A stretch of DNA of 64,000 nt, from positions 1-64,000 of the forward strand of contig NZ_SSNX01000003.1 in assembly GCF_004801415.1 (NCBI RefSeq), given 5' to 3'. This document shows positions 1-9,015 of this stretch, piece by piece. A program made the translations under genes and the position numbers. The notes beneath the pieces were generated by a model, which was not told the origin of the DNA, made no database searches, and saw only the letters and a program-made list of their open reading frames with translations. The stretch's first letter is position 1; each line of letters opens with the position of its first letter. Source of the DNA: Deinococcus sp. KSM4-11. Its GTDB lineage: Bacteria > Deinococcota > Deinococci > Deinococcales > Deinococcaceae.

Positions 1-86
1 CGCCTCCGAAGAGGCTCAGAAACAATACTCGCGACCTTACCTCCTGTCAACCCCCTTCCAGCCGTACCCATGCTACGCTCCGACAT

Positions 87-767
87 ATGCGCGTGAAGGT
101 CGTGTTTTTTGCCCGCCTGAAGCGGGAAATGGGTGTAGAGCAGCTCGAGCTGGATGTACCAGAGGGCGCGGATGTCCGCACCGTGGCGGCAGCGGTCGAG
201 CAGAAGCATCCGGTAAGCCTGAAGGGCTGCATGGTCGCGGTCAACGAGACGTATGCCACGCCGGAACAGCTGGTACGGCCGGGCGACGAGGTGGCCTTCC
301 TGCCGCCAGTGGCGGGAGGCAGCGACGCAGACGCGGGCACGCATTGCGAGGTGACCGCCGAGCCCCTGCGACTGGCGACCGCCGACGCCTATCTGGTGAG
401 ACCTGAATACGGAGCCCAGGCGTACTTTGTCGGCACCGTCCGCAGTCCGAACAAGGGCCGGATCGTGGAATCCATCGAATACGAGGGCTACGGCCCGATG
501 GCCGAGAAGGTCATGCAGGGCGCGGCGCAGGCGGCCCGCGACCGTCATGGGGAATTGCGGATCTATCTGCAACATCGGGTGGGGAGACTGGCCCCTGGTG
601 AGGCCAGCATCCTGATCGGCGTGGCCAGCCCCCACCGGCGCGCGGCCCTGGAAGCCTGCGATCAGATCATCGAGTACCTCAAGGTGCATGTCCCGGTGTG
701 GAAACACGAGGCCGATGAGGACGGCGAGCACTGGGTGGATGGGCATACCGGTCACCCGACCCTCTAG
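87..767 (+). CDS. moaX: MoaD-MoaE fusion, molybdopterin synthase (MoaX-like)
   Basis: Makes molybdopterin by inserting two sulfurs into cyclic pyranopterin monophosphate; cytoplasmic. The 226-aa product joins both subunits of the synthase. Residues 1-78 are a ubiquitin-fold MoaD ending in PPVAGG, whose terminal Gly-Gly is the sulfur carrier. Residues about 85-226 are MoaE, with the FVGTVRSPNKGR stretch, RVGRLAPGE, SPHRRAALEAC and the catalytic-region VPVWKHE. In separate MoaD the Gly-Gly is the free C-terminus; here it is internal, so cleavage after residue 78 is expected, as reported for mycobacterial MoaX. The start is ATG 87: a -10 box TACGCT (74-79) lies 7 nt before it, so the mRNA is probably leaderless. 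No other Mo-cofactor gene is in the window. Confidence 0.93.
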   Translation: MRVKVVFFARLKREMGVEQLELDVPEGADVRTVAAAVEQKHPVSLKGCMVAVNETYATPEQLVRPGDEVAFLPPVAGGSDADAGTHCEVTAEPLRLATADAYLVRPEYGAQAYFVGTVRSPNKGRIVESIEYEGYGPMAEKVMQGAAQAARDRHGELRIYLQHRVGRLAPGEASILIGVASPHRRAALEACDQIIEYLKVHVPVWKHEADEDGEHWVDGHTGHPTL

Positions 768-946
768 GTTCAGAATCCAGGAACCGGTGTGTCCGATCTC
801 AGCGACAGGGCAGTCTGCTCAACCGCTCGAATGATCCCCACCGCACCAGGAGATGACCGGTGGCATCGCATCTGGGCCAGAATTCGAAATGCCAAATGGT
901 GCGGTCACCATGACGTTTTCTGAGTCGCAGACCTCCTTAAAACGCC

Positions 947-1663
947 TCAACCGGGCCGGTCGACAGGGTTCTGCTGCTCGGGCGGTGGCGGGTGGCTGCC
1001 CTGGCGTGGGTCACCGATCTGCCGGGCGAAGGCCTCGAAGGTCAGGTAGTACCGTCCGGCCAGCACGATCATCAGGGCGACCACCAGTCCCAGGGCGAGC
1101 AGCAGCGGCCAGCCCGCCGCGCTGCCCAGGATGCTGTTGAACACGAAGTGCAGGGTGACGCTCAGTACCACGCCCTGCACCACCCACGACCGCCCCCGCT
1201 GCCAGTGCAGCCCGCCCAGCGCGTACCCCTGTGGAGCACTGAACAGCGCGTGTGCGAGTGTGGTCACCACCGCATGCCAGGTCGCCGCACGCGCGCCGAA
1301 CCCCAGCGAGTAGGTCAGATTCTCCATGAGGGCGAACCCCAGTGCGGCCGTCACGGCGTAGACCAGTCCGTCCATGGGTTCATCGAAGGACGCCTCGGAA
1401 ATGGCGGTGCTGGCCGCCAGGAACTTGCTGCCTTCCTCGACCAGCGCCGTGAGCAGCGCGACCAGCAGCAGCGCGAGCGGCAGGGTGGAGTTCAGGAGGC
1501 GGCCCAGGCTGGCTTCCAGGGCGGCGGCGACCAGCCACGCGAACATGCCCCAGCCGAAGGTGCGGGCCAGCAGCCACGCGGGCTCGGGATGCCGGTCGCG
1601 CCGCACGAAAAACCACAGCCACGCGAAGGTCAGCGTGAACGAGACGAGCAGTGGCAGCAGCAC
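947..1663 (-). CDS. PrsW-family intramembrane glutamic protease
   Basis: Polytopic membrane protein of 238 aa, hydrophobic throughout. It carries the PrsW signature: EEGSK at residues 76-80, FDEPMDGLVYA shortly after, then a membrane helix with ALMEN and a later helix with AHALFSAPQGYALG. In Bacillus, PrsW makes the site-1 cut in an anti-sigma factor; the substrate here is unknown and no sigma/anti-sigma pair is nearby. The GTG start (1663) lies 4 nt after the ruvC stop, so the gene is probably translated from the ruvC transcript. An Arg/His/Pro-rich loop follows the first helix. Family assignment is firm; the cellular role is not. Confidence 0.85.
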   Translation of the reverse strand: MLLPLLVSFTLTFAWLWFFVRRDRHPEPAWLLARTFGWGMFAWLVAAALEASLGRLLNSTLPLALLLVALLTALVEEGSKFLAASTAISEASFDEPMDGLVYAVTAALGFALMENLTYSLGFGARAATWHAVVTTLAHALFSAPQGYALGGLHWQRGRSWVVQGVVLSVTLHFVFNSILGSAAGWPLLLALGLVVALMIVLAGRYYLTFEAFARQIGDPRQGSHPPPPEQQNPVDRPG

Positions 1664-1667
1664 CGCG

Positions 1668-2165
1668 TCAGGTCACCAGCTGCGCGGCGCGGGCCTGCAG
1701 GGGTGCGTGCGCGAGGTGCGTGAGGGCCAGGGCCAGGGCGTCGGCAGCGTGGTTGTTGAAGAGTTCCCGCACACCCAGCGAAGCCTTGACCATGTAGATC
1801 ACCTGCTCCTTCTCGGCGCGGCCCGTGCCGACCAGCGACTTCTTGACCTGCATGGGACCGTAGGCGTGGATGGGCACGCCGGCCTGTGCACACGCGAGCT
1901 GCACCACCCCGAAGGCCTGCCCGACCTTGAAGGCCACGTCGGCCTGCTTGCGCAGGATCTGATCCTCAATGGCGACGGCGTCTGGACGGTACTCGGCAAG
2001 CAGGCGGCTGACTTCCTCGTGGATGTACTGCAGGCGACGGGGCATGACCCACGCGCTCTCGGTGGTCAGACAGACGTGGTACAGGTGCCGGGCCCGGCGG
2101 ATGTCGCCCTCGACCAGGCCGAGGCCGAGGTTCGCGAGTCCAGGGTCGATGCCAAGCACGATCAT
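1668..2165 (-). CDS. ruvC: Holliday junction resolvase RuvC
   Basis: Cuts Holliday junctions at the end of homologous recombination, normally with RuvAB, which are not in this window. The 165-aa protein begins MIVLGIDPG with catalytic Asp7; VAIEDQ (about residues 65-69) supplies the second acid, and HAADALALAL supplies His139 and Asp142. His at the third position, rather than the Asp of E. coli, matches Thermus RuvC. The frame stays open 47 codons upstream, but ATG 2165 is chosen because the protein then starts at the usual family N-terminus and a -10 box TATGCT (2172-2177) lies 6 nt upstream, giving a leaderless mRNA. prsW follows 4 nt downstream. Confidence 0.96.
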   Translation of the reverse strand: MIVLGIDPGLANLGLGLVEGDIRRARHLYHVCLTTESAWVMPRRLQYIHEEVSRLLAEYRPDAVAIEDQILRKQADVAFKVGQAFGVVQLACAQAGVPIHAYGPMQVKKSLVGTGRAEKEQVIYMVKASLGVRELFNNHAADALALALTHLAHAPLQARAAQLVT

Positions 2166-2201
2166 GCCGCCAGCATACAGGTCGGTTGCGTGGAGCACAG
2201 C

Positions 2202-2223
2202 AAAAACCCCCGCACGGGCGGGG
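2202..2223 (-). terminator. Rho-independent terminator (minus strand)
   Basis: CCCCGC arm, 4-nt loop, GCGGGG arm, then five T on the minus strand. It sits just below the decayed permease fragment and just above the ruvC promoter, so it is probably the leftover terminator of the lost transporter operon, now insulating ruvC. Confidence 0.8.
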
Positions 2224-2239
2224 AATCGGGGAAAAGGGC

Positions 2240-2330
2240 CGTTATAGACGACTTTTCGGGTCAACACCTCGCGCAGGCCGGCACCCAGGAAATTGAAGGC
2301 CAGCACGGTGACCAGGATCGCCAGCCCCGG
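2240..2330 (-). pseudogene. Remnant of a peptide ABC transporter permease (DppC/OppC C-terminus)
   Basis: About 28 codons on the minus strand read PGLAILVTVLAFNFLGAG followed by LREVLTRK. This is the typical C-terminal helix of oligopeptide/dipeptide ABC permeases, which end in phrases such as AFNLLGDGLRD. Nothing upstream in the same frame belongs to the family, and the frame runs on past the place where such proteins end. The terminator at 2202-2223 probably belonged to this operon. Family recognition is from pattern memory on a short stretch. Confidence 0.55.
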
Positions 2331-2760
2331 TCAGAAGGCCACGAACGGATGCTCCAGCACGACCTTGCAGCCTTTCCGATCCTGCGTGGCCGCGTAGAGT
2401 ACGGGGTTGAAGGTAACGGTGAAGTTGTCGGCGCCGTTCAAAGCGATCTTCGCGCCGTTCTACGGATCACGGCAGGGCACCGGCACACGGTCGTCGCTCT
2501 CGGGTTCAGCCAGGAATCTACGTCGGCCGAGATGACATGTGTACCGGCGCTCCACCTGGCGTCCTTACGGATGGTGTACTACGGCATCGAGGATCACACC
2601 GCCCTTAGCGGCCTCGATGATCTTGTCGCCGTTCGCGAGGGTGCGGGTCGCGATCTCCCGATGGACATCTCCCTCGTCGTCGAGGCAGGTGTGGCCGGCA
2701 GTCATGAAGGTATTGATCTCGCTGGCGATGGCTAAGTTTTGGGTTGCACAGGTCGAACAT
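2331..2760 (-). pseudogene. Decayed unknown gene with in-frame stops and a frameshift
   Basis: A coding-like frame of about 140 codons runs from about 2748 to the TGA at 2331. It is broken by TAA at 2565-2567 and TAG at 2460-2462. Coding-like text continues on both sides, for example EINTFMTAGHTCLDDEGDV before the stops and NGADNFTVTFNPVLYAATQ after them. An ATG at 2760 with a good ribosome site (AGGAG, 9 nt upstream) opens in another frame (MFDLCNP) and would need a single-base shift near the AAAA run at about 2737-2740. I do not recognise the family. Together with the permease stub next to it, this marks a locus being lost. Confidence 0.5.
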
Positions 2761-2922
2761 CGTCAACAGCTCCTGTGAAAGGCCGATCACAAGGCTGTTG
2801 CTGGATGATCGTGGCGCTATCTGCGTGTAATGAGCGAGAGCGTAAAGGCGCCTCAGCTCGCCTCGAGGGACAGTTTGCCAATAGAATCGCAGAATTTCCG
2901 TTTCCTCACCCTGAGCGGGCAT

Positions 2923-2944
2923 AAAAAAGGGCCCCGAAGGGCCC
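2923..2944 (-). terminator. Terminator of the erpA transcript
   Basis: GGGCCC-TTCG-GGGCCC hairpin with a UUCG-type tetraloop, followed by six T on the minus strand, starting about 20 nt after the erpA stop. Confidence 0.92.
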
Positions 2945-2963
2945 ATACACATTGCGGGAAGGG

Positions 2964-3386
2964 TCAGTGGCTGGCGCAGCCGCCCGAGCCCTCGCCGTCC
3001 GGCGCCTGCGAGGAGTCTGTGCGGAAGGAGTGGCCACAGCCGCAGGAGGACGTGGCATTTGGATTGTGCACGGTGAAGCCGCCACCCATCATGTTCTCCA
3101 CGAAGTCCACTTCGCCGCCGCGCAGCAGGGGCAGGCTCATGTGATCGACCAGCAGTTTCACGCCGCGGTCGTACACGATGGTGTCCCCTTCCAGTTCGCG
3201 GTCGTCAATGGCCATGCCGTACTGGTACCCACTGCAGCCGCCGCTCTTGATGAACACGCGCACGCCAGCGTTTTCCTTGCCGCTGTTCTGGAGGATGCCC
3301 AGGGCCTTCTGGGCGCCGAATTCGCTGATGCTGATCTCCGGAGCAGGAGTGCCGGTGTTCGTTTCGGGGAAGGAGGTCGCCGTCAT
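2964..3386 (-). CDS. erpA: HesB/IscA-family iron-sulfur carrier (ErpA-like)
   Basis: A-type carrier that holds an Fe-S cluster and passes it to target proteins; cytoplasmic. The 140-aa product has the three conserved cysteines: Cys51 in [10 protein letters not shown] and Cys115/Cys117 in SCGCGHSF. Compared with usual ErpA/IscA (about 107-120 aa) it has a 15-residue N-terminal lead and a C-terminal tail ending GGCASH with a fourth cysteine (137). The -10 box TACGCT (3393-3398) is 6 nt before ATG 3386, so the mRNA is probably leaderless; the gene is monocistronic, closed by the terminator at 2923. Targets are not shown by context, though the Rieske and MutY Fe-S proteins are nearby. Confidence 0.92.
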   Translation of the reverse strand: MTATSFPETNTGTPAPEISISEFGAQKALGILQNSGKENAGVRVFIKSGGCSGYQYGMAIDDRELEGDTIVYDRGVKLLVDHMSLPLLRGGEVDFVENMMGGGFTVHNPNATSSCGCGHSFRTDSSQAPDGEGSGGCASH

Positions 3387-3522
3387 GTGTGAAGCGTACT
3401 CCTATTCGGGAAACGGAATTGTGCGCCCCTGGTGCTTTGGGAGGCCTGCCGCCGCCGCTGCCTTGAGAGAATCCCAAACCTGGGCTTACATTCCTTGAGT
3501 GTGGTCATGTTAAGATGACACC

Positions 3523-3789
3523 ATGACGAATCCCGCGACGAACAACCCGTACGCCGAGTGGTTCGAGAAGCTCCGCGCGGAGTACGGCGAGCAGCTCGGC
3601 CAGATGCCTCTCCCCGACGGCCTCCCCGAACACCTGCGCTCCCTGATCCGCAGCGGGGACGAGGATGCTATCCAGTTCATGCTGAAACTCGCGTGGCAGT
3701 TTGGTGCCCAGGTCGGCTACGCCGCCGGCGCCCGCCAGAACGAGGAGCAGGCCAGCGCGTTCCGGCCCAGCCGGGGCGTCCAGGCCTGA
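3523..3789 (+). CDS. Small unknown acidic protein (88 aa)
   Basis: No family recognised. The protein is soluble, with no signal peptide or membrane helix, and looks mostly helical: an N-terminal NPYAEWFEKLRAEYG segment, a Pro-rich turn, then RSGDEDAIQFMLKLAW, followed by a small-residue stretch and an Arg-containing tail. Support for a real gene: GC-rich third codon positions, a -10 box TAAGAT (3511-3516) 6 nt before ATG 3523, and a clean terminator 27 nt after the stop. It is probably a genus-level conserved protein transcribed alone. Confidence 0.75.
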   Translation: MTNPATNNPYAEWFEKLRAEYGEQLGQMPLPDGLPEHLRSLIRSGDEDAIQFMLKLAWQFGAQVGYAAGARQNEEQASAFRPSRGVQA

Positions 3790-3815
3790 ACCCACCCTCC
3801 CCTGCCTATCCCCTG

Positions 3816-3838
3816 CCGCCCCATTCCGGGGCGGTTTT
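3816..3838 (+). terminator. Terminator after the 88-aa gene
   Basis: CCGCCCC - 5-nt loop - GGGGCGG followed by TTTT on the plus strand. Confidence 0.9.
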
Positions 3839-3865
3839 CGTCGTGCCCTGGCGCGACCTTCCGCC

Positions 3866-4060
3866 TCAGGACAGTGAACTGCGCGGCTGCGCCCACCAGT
3901 CCAGCTCGGCAGGGCCGTCGAGGAGCCCGCGTGCCTGCAACTCTTCGAGCACGGTTAGGGCGAACCGCCGCACCCGCTCGTCTGGCGCGTCTGCAACGCC
4001 GTGACCATCTAGACCAAGGTCGCGGGCCGTTTGGGCAAGCACCAGGGCCAGATCATCCAT
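3866..4060 (-). CDS. Small unknown protein (64 aa)
   Basis: No family recognised. Soluble, Leu/Asp/Arg-rich and predicted helical, with a C-terminal LDWWAQP. The -10 box TAGCCT (4066-4071) lies 5 nt upstream of ATG 4060, fitting leaderless expression. The gene converges on the 88-aa gene and lies below the cytochrome operon, from which it is separated by the hairpin at 4084-4110. GC-rich third positions favour a real gene, but the length leaves doubt. Confidence 0.6.
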   Translation of the reverse strand: MDDLALVLAQTARDLGLDGHGVADAPDERVRRFALTVLEELQARGLLDGPAELDWWAQPRSSLS

Positions 4061-4083
4061 GGCACAGGCTACCCCGAATGACG

Positions 4084-4110
4084 ATGGCCCTGTTCTAACG
4101 ACAGGGCCAT
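4084..4110 (-). terminator. Perfect hairpin below the cytochrome operon, no U-tract
   Basis: ATGGCCCTGT - 7-nt loop - ACAGGGCCAT, a perfect 10-bp stem, 19 nt after the cytochrome b stop. No T run follows on either strand. It probably marks the 3' end of the cytochrome operon (termination or RNA end protection). Confidence 0.55.
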
Positions 4111-4128
4111 GCAGTCAGGACGGGGCGT

Positions 4129-5460
4129 TCAGTCGTCGGCCGCCGAGTGGCTGAGCTGGGCCGAATGCGCGGCCGCGTCGCGTTCGTCGGCTTCACGCAG
4201 GGCGCGGATCAACCGGACGATACCGACGGTGGCGAAGTAGGTGAGGGCCGGCACCACGAACACCAAGATCCAGAGCACGGCGTTCGCGTTTGCGGTGGTC
4301 AGGACGCCGCCCTGAATCAGATCCGGCTTGTACCCGGCCAGTGAGAGCGTCAGCATGAACGCCATGAAGGCCGTGCCTGCCGCCAGCCGCACCGGATGAT
4401 CCGTGGGGTTCTCGGCGTAGTAGTTGTTCTCCTTGCTGATGTCCAGCATCGGCACAGCGAACATCAGGCCGATCACGATGCCCGGGAAGACCATGGCCCC
4501 CACGAACTCGGCGCCGATGGTGCCGCCCAGGATCTGGAAGTCGAAGCTGGGAATGATCGCCAGCGCGCCGAACACCCACAGCAGGTACCAGTCGGGCTTG
4601 ATGTTCGGGATCGGGGTGGAACTGGGCGCGCCGAAGACCTCGACCGGGTGAACCGGAATGAAGGCCGCGAAGAGCAGCACGATACCCGTGAACAGCAGCG
4701 CCAGTAGCAGCATGATCGGCGTCTGCTGGGTCAGCAGCGGCACGCCCACGATCTTCTTGTACGCGAGGCGCTTGGCGTACTGCGGCTGCGTGTGCTTCTG
4801 CTTGATCATGATCAGCAGGTGCGCGCCAGTCAGGGCCAGCAGGATGCCCGGCAGCAGCATGATGTGGTAGCCGTAGATCCGCGGAATGATCCCGGCACCA
4901 GGGAACTGCCCGGCGAAGGCCGCCTGCGATGCCCAGTCGCCCACCCAGGGCACGGACTTGGTGATGGCGTACACCACGCCGACCGTCTGGTACGCGTAGT
5001 TGTCGTACGGCAGGATGTAGCCGGTCACGGCGGTCAACGCGGCGAAGATCAGCAGCAGCATGCCAATCCACCAGTTGATCTCGCGGGGCTTCTTGAACGC
5101 GCCCGTGAAGTAGATGCGCATCATGTGAATCACGGCGGCCGCGACCATGATGTTGGCCATCCAGTGGTGGACGCGGCGCAGCATGTCGCCGAAGGGCATC
5201 GCGTTGATCTTCAGAGCGGAGTGATACGCCGCCGGAATGTAATTCACCTTGTCGGCCGTACCCGGATCGAAGGAATTCACCACCAGTGAGTTGCTCGGCT
5301 CGTACGACAGCGCCAGCAGGATGCCGGTGATGATCAGGACGATCAAGCTGAACAGCGTGATCTCTCCTAGGAAGAAGGAGTGATGCACGGGGAAGGCTTT
5401 GCGCAGGAACTTGTCGTTCAGGCGGGAGATGTGCAGACGCTCGTCCAACCACTGGTTCAT
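4129..5460 (-). CDS. petB: Cytochrome b of a quinol oxidising (bc/b6f-like) complex
   Basis: Membrane subunit that oxidises quinol and carries electrons through two b hemes. The 443-aa protein covers cytochrome b6 and subunit IV in one chain. Heme ligands are His98/His112 in one helix and His199/His214 in another; the 14 and 15 spacing is that of b6f rather than mitochondrial bc1. The quinol-site motif is PDWY (289-292) instead of PEWY. The C-terminal part adds further membrane helices and ends in a charged tail. Its ATG overlaps the Rieske stop (ATGA), so the two are translationally coupled. It is the last gene of the three-gene operon 7025-4129. Confidence 0.95.
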   Translation of the reverse strand: MNQWLDERLHISRLNDKFLRKAFPVHHSFFLGEITLFSLIVLIITGILLALSYEPSNSLVVNSFDPGTADKVNYIPAAYHSALKINAMPFGDMLRRVHHWMANIMVAAAVIHMMRIYFTGAFKKPREINWWIGMLLLIFAALTAVTGYILPYDNYAYQTVGVVYAITKSVPWVGDWASQAAFAGQFPGAGIIPRIYGYHIMLLPGILLALTGAHLLIMIKQKHTQPQYAKRLAYKKIVGVPLLTQQTPIMLLLALLFTGIVLLFAAFIPVHPVEVFGAPSSTPIPNIKPDWYLLWVFGALAIIPSFDFQILGGTIGAEFVGAMVFPGIVIGLMFAVPMLDISKENNYYAENPTDHPVRLAAGTAFMAFMLTLSLAGYKPDLIQGGVLTTANANAVLWILVFVVPALTYFATVGIVRLIRALREADERDAAAHSAQLSHSAADD

Positions 5461-6122
5461 GACAGTAGCTCCTTCACCTGCGCGGTGTATTTCGTCCAGT
5501 CGTCTTCCGTGTTGAAGCCGTAGGGCTTACTCAGGAAGAAGCCTGTGGCGACGATCTTGTCCCCATCCAGCTTGATGGGCAGCTGGGCCAGCGGCGCGGG
5601 CGGCGGGCCGCCGATGACCTTGCCCCCCAGTTTGGGATCGTACTGACCGGAGTGGCAGGGGCAGTTCATCAGGCCCGGCTTCTGGTCGTTGTTGCCCACA
5701 TTGCACCCGGCATGCTGGCAGCGGTCGCCGTACGCGACGATCTGGCCGTCGATGGTGCCTTCCATGTTGGTGGGGGCCTGGATCTGCCCGGCGGGGTACT
5801 TGAAGATCGCCAGGACGCTGGTGGGATCCTGGTCGCGGATCACGGGGCTGCCGTTCTTGTCCTTGCCCTGCGGCCACGCGCGCACGAGTTGCAGCCCCAG
5901 ATCCGACACCTTCACCGGCTCGCCGTAACGGCTGGGATCGGCGTGTACCAGGACGTCGCCTTCCATGGGCGGCGCCAGGGCCGGCGTGAGACGGAAGACG
6001 GGCTTGGCGCCGCCCAGCGTGCTGATGAGGCTGAGGGTGCCGATGGCTGCCGCGCCGCCCATGGCCGCGTTGATGAATTTCCGGCGGGTGAGTTCAGGAT
6101 CCTGTTTCTTGTAGCGGGTCAT
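5457..6122 (-). CDS. Rieske iron-sulfur protein
   Basis: Carries the high-potential 2Fe-2S cluster that takes the first electron from quinol. The 221-aa protein has an N-terminal twin-arginine stretch (TRRKF, residues 12-16) followed by a hydrophobic anchor, as expected for Tat export with retained anchor. The cluster motifs are CQHAGC and CPCHSGQYD, both complete. An insert of about 30 residues between them and the N-terminal half resembles Thermus-group proteins. The gene lies 39 nt after the cytochrome c gene and overlaps cytochrome b by 4 nt. The domain acts on the outer face of the inner membrane. Confidence 0.94.
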   Translation of the reverse strand: MTRYKKQDPELTRRKFINAAMGGAAAIGTLSLISTLGGAKPVFRLTPALAPPMEGDVLVHADPSRYGEPVKVSDLGLQLVRAWPQGKDKNGSPVIRDQDPTSVLAIFKYPAGQIQAPTNMEGTIDGQIVAYGDRCQHAGCNVGNNDQKPGLMNCPCHSGQYDPKLGGKVIGGPPPAPLAQLPIKLDGDKIVATGFFLSKPYGFNTEDDWTKYTAQVKELLS

Positions 6123-6161
6123 GGTTCAAACCTCTCTGAAGGGTGGGGGCAGACCGGGGCC

Positions 6162-7025
6162 TTACCAGGGGAATTCGCCGCTGGCGTCCTCGACCAGCAC
6201 CTCGCCGTCCATGAAGAACTTCTTGTACAGCGCGATCGCGGCGGCCAGCGTGAGCACGATCATGGCGGCGTAGAAGCCCTCGGCGGTCACGTTCGGCATG
6301 ACCGGTTCTTTGGCGGCCCAGCCGGCGTAATCGGTGACCATCTGGCGTTCGAACAGCACGCTGAACAGCACCGTCAGGGCCAGCGTGACCACCATGCCCA
6401 GCACCGCGAGCGGCGTCGAACGCACCTTGTGAATGCCGGGGTGCAGTTCCAGGCCCTCGGCCCACACCGAGTACAGGCCGATGATGCCGTAGGTGAGCAG
6501 CACCATGGTGAAGGTCGCCAGGAAGATCTCGGGGAGCTTCAGATCCTCGGGCACGAAGCGGCTGCGGTTTTTCAGCACGGCCGGATCGATCTTGCTCTGG
6601 CCGGCAGCGACGGTGGCGGGCGTCAGGGGCTCGGGAATGCTGTTGCCCCACGAGTGCAGGACGTAGTTCGCGACGGCGTAGATCTCGTTGTCCTTGAGCT
6701 TGCCGCCGAAGGCCGGCATGCCGCCCTTGCCGTTCGTCACGATGGTGTAAACGTAGGCGGGATCCTTGAGGATCTTCGCGTCGCCCGCCAGGCGCGGCCC
6801 GACCACACCCTGCCCCTGCGCGCCGTGACAGCCGACGCAGCCGGCCGACGCGAAGGTCGCCTTGCCCACGGTCGGCCACTCCTTGCTGATGTTCGCCACG
6901 ACCGTGGGGTCGACGACCACCGGTTTGGGCGCGGTCTCCTTGTTGAACAGGAACAGCAGCAGGATCCACATAATGGCCGCGCTCACGATGGCGACCCACG
7001 GCATGACAGCGTCGTTTCTTTCCAC
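6162..7025 (-). CDS. Membrane-bound cytochrome c with extra C-terminal helices
   Basis: Electron carrier of the same complex. The 287-aa protein has an N-terminal anchor (about 8-28), a class I cytochrome c domain with CVGCH (63-67) and probable axial Met103 in GGMPAFGG, then three hydrophobic helices in the last 140 residues, interrupted by a loop around [11 protein letters not shown]. The last helices look like the separate FbcD subunit of the Thermus fbc operon, so this may be a FbcC-FbcD fusion (inference). The start is GTG 7025 with a purine-rich ribosome site (GAGGGAGAGGG). A candidate promoter, CTGGAG - 17 nt - TATGCT, lies about 70 nt upstream (-10 at 7095-7100). It is the first gene of the operon. 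Confidence 0.9.
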   Translation of the reverse strand: MERNDAVMPWVAIVSAAIMWILLLFLFNKETAPKPVVVDPTVVANISKEWPTVGKATFASAGCVGCHGAQGQGVVGPRLAGDAKILKDPAYVYTIVTNGKGGMPAFGGKLKDNEIYAVANYVLHSWGNSIPEPLTPATVAAGQSKIDPAVLKNRSRFVPEDLKLPEIFLATFTMVLLTYGIIGLYSVWAEGLELHPGIHKVRSTPLAVLGMVVTLALTVLFSVLFERQMVTDYAGWAAKEPVMPNVTAEGFYAAMIVLTLAAAIALYKKFFMDGEVLVEDASGEFPW

Positions 7026-7210
7026 GTTCCCTCTCCCTCACGCCTGGACTGGACTTGCGTCCGAAATCCCGCTCACAGTGGACTAATGCGGGTCAGCATA
7101 GCACGCACTCCAGGCGGCTCCAGCAGCGCTTGACACGGACTTCCGGGCATCCTGACACCCTGCATTCTGCGCCTGACCGTGCGGTTAAATGTCCCCCATC
7201 CGCGCCGTGT

Positions 7211-8044
7211 TCAGGTCGCGCCCAGCGCCGCCAGCAGGGGCCACAGTGCGTCGGCCAGCAACCTCACATCCCGGTTCTCCGGGTGCTCGCGCAGGTCCGT
7301 GCCGCCCTCGGACAGCAGGGCCACGACCAGCGGCGCAGGCGTGTACAGCACCCCGACGTCGTGGTGGACGCCCTCCAGTTCACCGCTCTTGCTGCACAGC
7401 CGGTAGCGTGGGCGGCCATCGTCCAGCACAGGGACGCGCCGCCCGATCACGTCGCGGTGCTGCTGGCGAGACAGGATGTCCAGGGCCAGGGCCGTGTGCG
7501 CGGCGTCCAGCAGCTCGCCCCTGACCAGCCGGCCCAACAGCTCCGTCTGCTCGCGGGCCGTGGTGCGGTTGCGCTCCCCCCGCTGCTGCGCCTCGTTGCG
7601 CTGCTCCGGCGGCAGCTGCAGCTTGCCGACCAGCCGGGTGGCGCCGCAGCCGTGGGCGTCCAGCCAGGCGTTCACGGCGTTCACCTCCAGTTGCCCGATC
7701 ACGAGGTTCGTGGCGGTGTTGTCGCTCACGATGATCATCAGGGTCAGCACGTCCTGCCAGGTCAGCGCCAGACCTCCCGACAGGTCGTGCAGGACGCCCG
7801 CTCCGGTCACACGGTCGCTGGCGTCCATGACCACCCGCGCGGTCAGGTCGAGTTGCCCAGCTTGGGCCCGCTCCAGCGCCAGCAGCAGCAGCGGCACCTT
7901 GATGGTGCTGGCCGCCGGGAACACCTGGTCTGCGTTCAGGGCGACCCGCACCGTGCCGTCGAGCGTCGTGACGCTCAGCCCGACGCTGCCCGTGAACCCA
8001 CGCCCCCGCAGGTCGGCCAGAAAGGACGCCTCGACTCCGTTCAC
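7211..8044 (-). CDS. Class A beta-lactamase-fold serine hydrolase, no signal peptide
   Basis: The 277-aa protein has the class A motifs: STIK (Ser46, Lys49), SDN at 107-109, a Glu157 region (GERNRTTA) in the omega-loop position, and KSG (219-221) in place of KTG. The catalytic set is thus complete enough for beta-lactam hydrolysis or another acyl-enzyme reaction. The start (GTG 8044) gives [12 protein letters not shown] with no export signal, and no in-frame upstream extension is hydrophobic, so the enzyme may be cytoplasmic, unlike ordinary beta-lactamases. It lies 4 nt after the Cys-rich gene and is last in an operon headed by a response regulator. Substrate is unknown. Confidence 0.85.
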   Translation of the reverse strand: MNGVEASFLADLRGRGFTGSVGLSVTTLDGTVRVALNADQVFPAASTIKVPLLLLALERAQAGQLDLTARVVMDASDRVTGAGVLHDLSGGLALTWQDVLTLMIIVSDNTATNLVIGQLEVNAVNAWLDAHGCGATRLVGKLQLPPEQRNEAQQRGERNRTTAREQTELLGRLVRGELLDAAHTALALDILSRQQHRDVIGRRVPVLDDGRPRYRLCSKSGELEGVHHDVGVLYTPAPLVVALLSEGGTDLREHPENRDVRLLADALWPLLAALGAT

Positions 8045-8048
8045 GAGC

Positions 8049-8282
8049 TCAGTCGGGCAGATCCAGGCCGGCCAGCACGGCGAAAGGATGGGCCGTGCCC
8101 ACCGGCCGCAGCGTGCAGAAGGGCGCAGCGCCGTCGGGCTCGACCCGGTGCGGGCAGGTCGGGCACTCCGGGAAGGCCTGCTCGGTATACGCCAGATCGG
8201 GTTCGGCCGTCACGACCACCCACTCCCGGTGACAGCCGGCCCGGAAGGTCACGGGGACGGTTCCGCGTGCCTTCCGATTCAC
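8049..8282 (-). CDS. Small Cys-rich protein (77 aa), possible zinc binder
   Basis: No family recognised. Soluble and short, with GCHREW, CPTCPH and FCTLRP: four Cys plus two His in metal-site-like spacing. GTG 8282 is chosen as start because it overlaps the response-regulator stop by only a few codons. A longer frame open to 8324 would run deep into that gene. It lies 4 nt upstream of the beta-lactamase-fold gene, so the three are co-transcribed. The C-terminal [11 protein letters not shown] is conserved-looking but not diagnostic. Confidence 0.6.
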   Translation of the reverse strand: MNRKARGTVPVTFRAGCHREWVVVTAEPDLAYTEQAFPECPTCPHRVEPDGAAPFCTLRPVGTAHPFAVLAGLDLPD

Positions 8283-8289
8283 ACCCGGT

Positions 8290-8934
<645 letters not shown>

Positions 8935-8986
8935 TCCCCCAGTGTACGCGCGGCCCGGCGGTCAAAAGGCCCACCCGGCAGGAAAC

Positions 8987-9006
8987 TGTAAGGGAGCGGG
9001 CTTACA
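8987..9006. promoter_or_regulatory. Palindrome TGTAAG-N8-CTTACA between divergent genes
   Basis: A perfect 6+6 inverted repeat. Its right arm overlaps the -10 box TACACT (9003-9008) of the gene at 9016, the position of a repressor site; it is about 40 nt upstream of the regulator's own -10. The half-site GTAAG is the same as in the direct repeats found before the DUF11 and pilin operons. Confidence 0.5.
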
Positions 9007-9015
9007 CTGGGCAGC

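Noticed and set aside
47..340. 97-codon minus-strand frame opposite moaX
   Set aside because: Shadow of the clear MoaD coding sequence; no recognisable protein features.
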